64,000 nucleotides of DNA from Pseudomonas saudiphocaensis (GTDB lineage: Bacteria > Pseudomonadota > Gammaproteobacteria > Pseudomonadales > Pseudomonadaceae): positions 186,001 to 250,000 of the forward strand of contig NZ_CCSF01000001.1 in assembly GCF_000756775.1 (NCBI RefSeq). The letters run 5' to 3'. Of this stretch, positions 58,686 to 64,000 are shown piece by piece. The notes beneath the pieces are model-generated. The model made no database searches. It was not told where the DNA came from and worked only from the letters and a program-made list of their open reading frames with translations. Numbering within the stretch: the stretch's first letter is position 1; each line of letters begins with the position of its first letter. The translations under genes were made by a program, and so were the position numbers.

Positions 58686-58710
58686 CAGGCAAGCTGGGCG
58701 ACCCTGTCAC
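58682..58710 (+). terminator. Hairpin at the flgL stop codon
   Basis: An 8-bp inverted repeat GTGACAGG/CCTGTCAC with a 13-nt loop, overlapping the TGA of flgL, followed by AAAA rather than T. Likely a weak or Rho-associated end. Confidence 0.4.
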
Positions 58711-58813
58711 AAAACAGACCGGCCTTGTTTGACTTGTAGTTGTTGCCTCTTAGAGTGGTCGTCGGCGCATGGAGTAGCGCGCCGGATCATTCCGACATCA
58801 CAAGGACCTGAAC

Positions 58814-59122
58814 ATGACCAAGTCATTTATCTATGCAACATTGCTGGCTCTGCTTACCGGTTTCTCCGTCGTTGGCCATGCAGCTAGCAAGCCTGCCGAA
58901 GCCCCCGTTGCGATGGCAGCAACTGCCCCAGTGAACCTCAATACAGCCGACGCCGAAACCCTGGTTCGCGAACTCAAAGGAATTGGTGCGGCAAAAGCCC
59001 AAGCCATCATCGAGTACCGCGAAGCACATGGCCCGTTCAGCTCCGTTGATGAGCTACTCGAGGTCAAGGGTATTGGCACGTCAATCCTGGATAAAAACCG
59101 GGCCAAACTCAGCCTGAACTGA
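58814..59122 (+). CDS. ComEA-like helix-hairpin-helix DNA-binding protein
   Basis: A 102-residue exported protein: signal peptide to about residue 24 (HAASK), a short linker, then two helix-hairpin-helix motifs ([12 protein letters not shown] and [12 protein letters not shown]). ComEA proteins bind DNA in the periplasm, in natural transformation. The ATG at 58814 has AAGGAC 8 nt upstream. Single gene with its own terminator; no other competence gene is near. Confidence 0.9.
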   Translation: MTKSFIYATLLALLTGFSVVGHAASKPAEAPVAMAATAPVNLNTADAETLVRELKGIGAAKAQAIIEYREAHGPFSSVDELLEVKGIGTSILDKNRAKLSLN

Positions 59123-59143
59123 TTACATAACCCTGTCGTTCTG

Positions 59144-59170
59144 AAGCCGGTCCAGTCGACCGGCTTTTTT
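59144..59170 (+). terminator. Terminator after the comEA-like gene
   Basis: A 9-bp stem AAGCCGGTC/GACCGGCTT with a 5-nt loop, then TTTT. Confidence 0.85.
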
Positions 59171-59567
59171 GTTTGTGTCAGCCAGTGCGAAGCGGTGCAG
59201 TCGAGGCGTGAACGTCAGGGTAAACAGCATGGTCTCCTGCAGGACTGTGAGCATCTTTGTCCAGTCCCAAGGCTGGTAAAGAACATTAAAAAAGCATTGA
59301 CATGTATGGTTATGCACATTCCTGATAGCACGCCTCTTCGTTCGTTGAATCTGCTATCAGATTTTTCAATGAATGGAATAACTTATTGATTTATAAGGAG
59401 TTTTTAGGATTGAGCAAAAACTCGTCGATCTGATTGGAACCCGCATCAGGCGGGCGTTTGGGGCGGTCATCCATAATCTGTTCACAGTGTTATCCACAGG
59501 TTTTGTGGATAAGCGGCTACAAGCCAAACAGGACGGGCGTCGGCGGGTTGGCTCTGGAGGTGAAGCG
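59171..59567. other. 397-bp non-coding stretch with DnaA-box palindrome
   Basis: After the terminator, about 230 bp are AT-richer than neighbours and hold no gene. A TTGACA lies at 59297, without a matching -10. AAGGAG at 59395 precedes an open frame (ATT at 59409) that runs into the next gene. Two perfect DnaA boxes lie at 59490-59512. Confidence 0.5.
59490..59512. promoter_or_regulatory. Inverted pair of consensus DnaA boxes
   Basis: TTATCCACA-GGTTT-TGTGGATAA: two identical, perfect high-affinity DnaA boxes (TTATCCACA) in opposite orientation with a 5-nt spacer. They lie 55 bp before the DUF1232 gene start. No oriC genes (dnaA, dnaN, rpmH) are nearby, so this is not the origin but a possible DnaA-regulated or titration site. 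Confidence 0.7.
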
Positions 59568-60005
59568 ATGAAAGTACCCTGGCGATTGATCAAATATCTA
59601 CCGATGGCGCAGAAGGTTCTGGCCCGAGGCAGGCTGCCTGCGGTGCTTATTGCCGTAGCGCGCAAGAGTTCGTCTCGCGGTGGAGTGCTTAAGGAGCTGC
59701 GCAGCGATCTCGCGTTGCTTCAGGCACTGTGTGTAGCTTGGTGGCGAGGCGACTACCGGGCAGTGAGTACCTCGGCTTTGGTCGCAGTGGTGGCAGGCCT
59801 TTTATATTTTCTTGCACCGTTGGATGCCGTACCTGACTGGATCCCTGGCCTTGGCTTTCTTGATGATCTGGCCGTGCTCGGATGGGTGATGCGCAAGTGG
59901 TCTGTTGAACTGGAGGCCTTTCGCGTTTGGCGAGACAGCCAATCCACAGAGGTACGTGAAGATTTGAAACGCCTTCCGGCTGCCGATGAGCCCAAGGCGG
60001 AATAG
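59568..60005 (+). CDS. DUF1232 (YkvA-family) membrane protein
   Basis: A 145-residue protein with the family signature PLDAVPDWIPGLGFLDDLAV between two hydrophobic segments (about 63-80 and 91-108). Function is unknown. The ATG at 59568 has TGGAGGTG 7 nt upstream. The same frame stays open upstream to 59397 with a possible ATT or GTG start, but the DnaA boxes fall in that part; the ATG is preferred. Confidence 0.82.
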   Translation: MKVPWRLIKYLPMAQKVLARGRLPAVLIAVARKSSSRGGVLKELRSDLALLQALCVAWWRGDYRAVSTSALVAVVAGLLYFLAPLDAVPDWIPGLGFLDDLAVLGWVMRKWSVELEAFRVWRDSQSTEVREDLKRLPAADEPKAE

Positions 60006-60180
60006 GGGAAACAACAATTGTCGTAAAAAGTCAGGTATTAATCCTTTTCTGCGTCAAATGGCCTTAAAAAAGCGCGAACGTCGTTTTGCTTTGATTCGAC
60101 CTGTGGACGCTTTGGCTAAAAAAGCCCCCTCGGGCTGTTAAGATTCGGCTTCTACAAAGTCAGCAGTAGGTAGGTAGTCG

Positions 60181-60504
60181 ATGAATATTCAAACCATCAT
60201 GCGCGATGGCAAGCCTGAGTACGCGGTATTGGCCTGGGCCGATTATCAGGCTCTGCTGAAGGCTCTCGGCCAGCCGTCTGAAGAAATCATTGATAAGCCC
60301 GCTCCGGCTGCTTTGCCCAGGTTCTCGGAGTTGTCGGCCCTGCGGGAAGCGAAGGGCATGAGCCAAGAGGCTCTGGCGCGCTCAGTTGGTATCAGCCCGG
60401 TATACCTGGCTCTGATCGAGCAGGGCGAGCGCGACCCGGGTGACCCTATACGGCGTGCGCTGGCACGCGCTCTGGAGATTGCGCAATGGAGTCCGGACGC
60501 GTGA
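60181..60504 (+). CDS. XRE-family HTH regulator with N-terminal extension
   Basis: A 107-residue DNA-binding protein. The first 35 residues (MNIQTIMRDGKPEYAVLAWA) resemble the N-terminal arm seen on some antitoxin-like XRE proteins. The HTH_3 domain is at about 48-100, with SQEALARSVGISPVYLALIE. The stop overlaps the next gene's GTG (GTGA). AGGTAG-like ribosome sequence. It may control its own operon. Confidence 0.85.
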   Translation: MNIQTIMRDGKPEYAVLAWADYQALLKALGQPSEEIIDKPAPAALPRFSELSALREAKGMSQEALARSVGISPVYLALIEQGERDPGDPIRRALARALEIAQWSPDA

Positions 60505-60881
60505 ACGACGCTACTGCGCCGATTCGCATCAGCCGACCTCACTGGGATGCGCTGCTTGAAGAGCTGAATGACGCCCGGCTGCAGCGTCATCTGGTGACCT
60601 ACCGCTCTTTGCTCGAACGACTTCAGTTGCCTGCTCCCGCGATGCAGACCCTGGCTGCTGCGCTAGAGCATCTGGCAATGCTGGACGCTCGGGCCGACCG
60701 ACCGCTGCGCAGCGTGCTGGTGATCAGCCAGAGCGCCAGCCGTTTGCCCCGAACAGGCTTCTTCGAGTGTGCAGCACGCCTGGGGCGCTTCTGCGGCCCC
60801 GCAGATGGCACGGCTGCGGCCTCTTGGCATGCTGGAGAAGTAGCGCGAGTGTTTGAATTCGACTACCCGGAGGCGCCGTAA
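60486..60881 (+). CDS. Conserved hypothetical protein, unrecognised
   Basis: A 131-residue protein, not recognised. It is Ala/Leu/Arg-rich and helical in the N-terminal 80 residues, with a C-terminal part of mixed strands (LRSVLVISQSASRLPRTGF, ARVFEFDYP). It has no signal or TM segment. The start may be the ATG at 60486 (19-bp overlap) or the GTG at 60501 (GTGA overlap; GGAG 9 nt upstream). Translationally coupled to the XRE gene. Confidence 0.6.
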   Translation: MESGRVNDATAPIRISRPHWDALLEELNDARLQRHLVTYRSLLERLQLPAPAMQTLAAALEHLAMLDARADRPLRSVLVISQSASRLPRTGFFECAARLGRFCGPADGTAAASWHAGEVARVFEFDYPEAP

Positions 60882-61348
60882 TGCTGCTCAAGGTTCGAGC
60901 CCGTGTGGGCTACTGGATTGCACGCAAAATGATGGGCTCACGCTGGGCTGTGCAGCAGCCAAAACTGTGGCGCTGGATGGAAGGACAGTTTGCCCGCATG
61001 GCCAGTATTGGCAATACGAAGGCGCAGAGCTTTTATGGCCATATTCTGCTTTTTCGTGGCCAGGGTTATGGAGCAAAGAAAGAGGGTATACGCCTGCTAC
61101 GTCTGGCAGCCGAGGCTGGCGATGCCAAGGCAGCCTATCAAATGGGCGTCGTCAGCCTCAGTGAGGACGCAAGCCACGGTCCTGACGGGGTCCAGGCCGC
61201 GTACTGGTGGAAGCGGGCGGTTGAGTCCGGCCATCCACTGGCCGCCACTCGCCTGGCACAGCTATACACCGCAGGCGGCCATGGACTGGAATCCGACAAG
61301 CAGCAGGCCGAGCATTACAAGACCAGGGCTTCAAACCTTGGACTGTGA
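60881..61348 (+). CDS. Sel1-repeat protein
   Basis: A 155-residue protein with two Sel1-like repeats: AKKEGIRLLRLAAEAGDAKA and AYWWKRAVESGHPLAATRLA (about 65-130), giving a helical solenoid. N-terminus is basic with Trp. Sel1 repeats mediate protein contacts. Its ATG overlaps the previous stop (TAATG), completing a three-gene unit. Confidence 0.8.
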   Translation: MLLKVRARVGYWIARKMMGSRWAVQQPKLWRWMEGQFARMASIGNTKAQSFYGHILLFRGQGYGAKKEGIRLLRLAAEAGDAKAAYQMGVVSLSEDASHGPDGVQAAYWWKRAVESGHPLAATRLAQLYTAGGHGLESDKQQAEHYKTRASNLGL

Positions 61349-61592
61349 TATCGCTGTTCTACCTATTGAGATCGGGCGTTCGATTACCGAAGCACTTGGT
61401 AGAGGCGAGTGGGCCTGCCAACTCAGATATGGGTTTGGCGACTTCACGCAAAAAATCGGACGCTGCCATGTAGGCGCATTGCCTGACGCCTGCGCCTGAT
61501 GAGTTTTCAGCTTTGGTACATCGGTTAGCCGTCCCGGACTGCGGTTGCCGGTTTCGAGAAATCACGAAATCTATCGGAACCGAGTGACTGAA
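61349..61592. other. Gap between Sel1 gene and prc terminator
   Basis: About 240 bp with no gene that I can support; one short frame lacks ribosome site. A convergent terminator follows. Confidence 0.4.
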
Positions 61593-61623
61593 AAGTGAAG
61601 AGCCGCTGAGCGGCTCTTCACTT
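61593..61623 (-). terminator. Terminator of prc
   Basis: A 13-bp stem AAGTGAAGAGCCG/CGGCTCTTCACTT with a 5-nt loop, then on the minus strand TTCAGTC. It lies 36 bp past the prc stop; T tract is short. Confidence 0.65.
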
Positions 61624-61658
61624 CAATCCACGATGTAGTCTTTTCGACGAGCAGGTGC

Positions 61659-63791
61659 TTAGTCTTTCGGTAGGCTGTTCTTGGCTACGGCCTCGTTTAG
61701 GCCCAGCCAGTCGAGCAGGATTCTGCCGCTTTCTGCAAGATAAGCATCGTCTTCAGGCTTACCTTTCTTGTCTTCGCCATGGGGCGCCGCTTCGTCTTGG
61801 CGTTCCAGCTTCGCCAACGGCTCCTCACCCTTCGCCTCGCGCAAAGCGTTTTCCAGCATCAGCTGACGCTTCTCGATGCTTTCCTGCTGCGCCCGACGTT
61901 TTTCTTCGTTAAGGCTGACCGTGGTTTCATGGCTCAGCTCCTGCGCAAGGGCCAGCCGATTGCGGGTAAAGACGAAGTCGGGGTTCTCTCCAGTCCGTGT
62001 TTCGTGGCGGGCTTTAAGCTCAGCAAGGAATGGCGTGAACGGATTCATTTCTTCGCTGTGCACGGCCCGAATGCTGTCCCACGGGAGGGCTTCGGGCAGG
62101 GCGCTTTCGCCGATTTCGCTGGTGTCGACCTCAGCCGGGTAGGAGATGTCCGGAATCACGCCCTGGTGCTGCGTGCTCTGCCCCGAAACCCGATAGAACT
62201 TGGCAAGCGTCAGTTTCAGCTCGCCGTGATTGAGCGGCTGAACGGTCTGTACTGTGCCCTTGCCGAATGTTTGGCCGCCGAGAATCAGCGCCCGATGGTA
62301 ATCCTGCATCGCGCCGGCGAAGATCTCCGAAGCCGAGGCGGACAAACGATTCACCAGCACGGCGAGCGGGCCCTTGTAGAAGGCGCCTGGCTGCTCGTCG
62401 GCGAGGATATCTACACGGCCGTCGCTATTGCGTACCAGCACGGTTGGTCCTTGCTCGATGAACAGGCCGGTCAGTTCGGTGGCTTCCTGCAGTGATCCAC
62501 CGCCGTTGTTGCGCAGGTCGATCACCACACCGTCAACCTTTTCCTGCTGCAGTTCGGTCAGCAGCTTCTTCACGTCACGGGTGGTGCTCTTGTAGTTCTT
62601 GTCGCCGGAACGCAGCGCCTTGAAGTCAAGATAAAAGGCCGGGATTTCGATGACGCCAAGTTTGTAGTCTCGCCCTTCATGCTGGAGGTTGAGGATCGAC
62701 TTCTTGGCGGCTTGTTCTTCGAGTTTTACGGCTTCGCGCGTGATGGCGACGACCTTGCTGGTCTGGTCATTCGGCGCGTTGCTCGCGGGGATCACTTCCA
62801 GGCGAACAACCGAACCCTTGGGGCCGCGAATCAGCTTGACCACTTCATCGAGTCGCCAGCCGATCACATCCACCATTTCTTCATCGCTCTGGGCAACGCC
62901 AATGATCCTGTCGGCGGGGGCGATCTGCTTGCTCTTCTCGGCAGGGCCGGCCGGAACCAGGCGTACGACCTTGACGTGCTCGTTATCGCTCTGCAGGACG
63001 GCGCCGATGCCCTCCAGGGAGAGGCTCATGTTGATATCGAAGTTTTCCGCGTTATCCGGCGACAGGTACTGAGTATGGGGGTCGTAGGATTGTGCGAAGG
63101 CGTTGATATAGGTTTGGAATACATCCTCGCTGCGAGTCTGATCCAGCCGCGACAGCTGGTTTTTGTAACGTTTGGTGAGCAGCTCTTGGATGTCTTTGGA
63201 ATCCTTGCCGGCAATCTTCAGACGTAGGACTTCGTCCTTGACGCGTTTGCGCCAGAGGTCGTCCAGCTCTGCCAAATCCTTCGCCCAGGCGGCGTTCTTG
63301 CGATCGACGAGGAGTTCCTCGTCAATGGTGAAGTTGAAGTGGTCAACGCCTTTTTCCAGCAGGCCAAGGGCGTATTGCAGGCGGCCTTGCAAGCGCTCCA
63401 GGTGCAGCCTGTAGATGGCAAATCCCGGCTCGAGGTTGCCATTCTTCAGGTAGTTGTCGAAGTCATGGCGCGAGGCTTCGAATTTGGCCAGGTCGCCGGC
63501 AGTGAAGTAGCTGCGCGACGGATCGAGCATCTCGATGTAACTGTCGAAGATCTTCGCTGAACGAGCGTCGTTGAGCGGTGGCTTGTTGTAATGATGTCGT
63601 TTGAGCAGCTCAACCACGTTGAGGCTGGCAATCACCTGGTCGCGGTCGGGCTGCAGATAGTCCCAACTGGTGACATTGCCGGCCTTGGCCAGTGCAGAGG
63701 AGGCCTGAAGGCCAAAAAACAAGGCTAAGATCCCGACGGTCAGGCTAGCTTTGAGGCGGGAGGGGCGACGAGAGGCTGGGTAATAACGCAT
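61659..63791 (-). CDS. prc: Tail-specific carboxy-terminal protease Prc (AlgO)
   Basis: A 710-residue periplasmic serine protease: signal segment (about 15-36), N-terminal helical region (about 40-230), PDZ domain (about 235-335), catalytic S41 domain with Ser/Lys dyad in SASASEIFAGAMQDY and GGQTFGKGTVQ, and a C-terminal DUF3340 region. It cleaves proteins with non-polar C-termini, and in P. aeruginosa it can influence MucA degradation and alginate. It diverges from the quinone-oxidoreductase-like gene, as in P. aeruginosa. Confidence 0.94.
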   Translation of the reverse strand: MRYYPASRRPSRLKASLTVGILALFFGLQASSALAKAGNVTSWDYLQPDRDQVIASLNVVELLKRHHYNKPPLNDARSAKIFDSYIEMLDPSRSYFTAGDLAKFEASRHDFDNYLKNGNLEPGFAIYRLHLERLQGRLQYALGLLEKGVDHFNFTIDEELLVDRKNAAWAKDLAELDDLWRKRVKDEVLRLKIAGKDSKDIQELLTKRYKNQLSRLDQTRSEDVFQTYINAFAQSYDPHTQYLSPDNAENFDINMSLSLEGIGAVLQSDNEHVKVVRLVPAGPAEKSKQIAPADRIIGVAQSDEEMVDVIGWRLDEVVKLIRGPKGSVVRLEVIPASNAPNDQTSKVVAITREAVKLEEQAAKKSILNLQHEGRDYKLGVIEIPAFYLDFKALRSGDKNYKSTTRDVKKLLTELQQEKVDGVVIDLRNNGGGSLQEATELTGLFIEQGPTVLVRNSDGRVDILADEQPGAFYKGPLAVLVNRLSASASEIFAGAMQDYHRALILGGQTFGKGTVQTVQPLNHGELKLTLAKFYRVSGQSTQHQGVIPDISYPAEVDTSEIGESALPEALPWDSIRAVHSEEMNPFTPFLAELKARHETRTGENPDFVFTRNRLALAQELSHETTVSLNEEKRRAQQESIEKRQLMLENALREAKGEEPLAKLERQDEAAPHGEDKKGKPEDDAYLAESGRILLDWLGLNEAVAKNSLPKD

Positions 63792-63925
63792 ATTAGGCCA
63801 TCAAGTAGAGCGCCGGCCGCAATCATGGTCGACGGTGAAGAGTAATAGCCCGATGGTAACAGGTGGTTGCGAACGTCAGCGAGTGACGGTTGGGCAAACG
63901 CAAGTTTCAACAATATGGAGGCAGC

Positions 63926-64000
63926 ATGAAGGCTTTGCAAGGTGTCGAGGGAGAACTGGAATGGACGCAACGTGACGCGCCGCAATGTGCTCCAGGGCAA
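63926..64000 (+). CDS. Start of a zinc-type alcohol dehydrogenase/quinone oxidoreductase gene (cut by window end)
   Basis: Only the first 25 codons are seen: MKALQGVEGELEWTQRDAPQ and on. This is the usual start of medium-chain NADPH:quinone oxidoreductase-like enzymes, which begin with MKAL and a short strand. GGAGG lies 6 nt upstream. The position, divergent from prc, is as in P. aeruginosa. The rest lies outside the window. Confidence 0.65.
   Translation, partial: MKALQGVEGELEWTQRDAPQCAPGQ

Overview
The window comes from a high-GC gammaproteobacterium, almost certainly a Pseudomonas. RsmA/CsrA next to tRNA-Ser(GCU) and tandem tRNA-Arg(ACG), AmrZ, FlgZ, an AlgO/Prc-type protease and the order alaS-lysC-rsmA all point there. 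A species in the P. mendocina/oleovorans group is my guess; species cannot be fixed from sequence reading alone. No prophage, insertion sequence, CRISPR array or rRNA is visible, and the whole window looks like chromosomal backbone with a few accessory patches.

Layout. 1-610: four tRNAs (Glu, Gly, Cys, Leu). 620-11000: housekeeping and stress genes: EamA permease, hemN, a chemoreceptor with a haem-binding CxxCH motif, galU, a VOC protein, glutathione reductase, a PCu(A)C copper chaperone and an RlhA-type U32 protein. 11030-18810: SotB exporter, then an iron-acquisition block (DUF3325, PepSY reductase-like protein, DUF3649, CirA-like TonB-dependent receptor, two-component system). Candidate Fur boxes precede both the receptor and the regulator pair. 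18880-29840: mixed small operons: a PhoD-like phosphatase, mdaB, a TerC-type exporter, a CAP-domain protein, an ion channel, sseA, rnd-ycgL-ycgN and a secreted gluzincin-like protein. 30180-35010: alaS, lysC, rsmA and three tRNAs. 35020-38820: mgtE, amrZ, small membrane/secreted proteins and tRNA-Arg(CCU). 38949-42856: a two-gene DNA repair operon encoding a FAN1-type VRR-NUC nuclease and a nuclease-helicase fusion of the XPD/FANCJ type.

43011-58685 is a flagellar/chemotaxis block: flgZ-flgN-flgM-flgA leftwards, cheV-cheR and flgBCDE-flgFGHIJKL rightwards. Its regulatory sites are clear: near-consensus sigma-54 promoters before flgA, flgB and flgF and a sigma-28 promoter before flgM, matching the class II/III flagellar hierarchy. 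58814-64000: a ComEA-like protein, a DUF1232 protein behind a perfect inverted pair of DnaA boxes, an unusual XRE/unknown/Sel1 trio, the tail-specific protease, and the start of a quinone-oxidoreductase-like gene cut by the window end.

The most interesting points are the FAN1 plus nuclease-helicase operon, the iron-regulated receptor/PepSY module, the c-haem chemoreceptor, and the DnaA-box palindrome outside an origin context.
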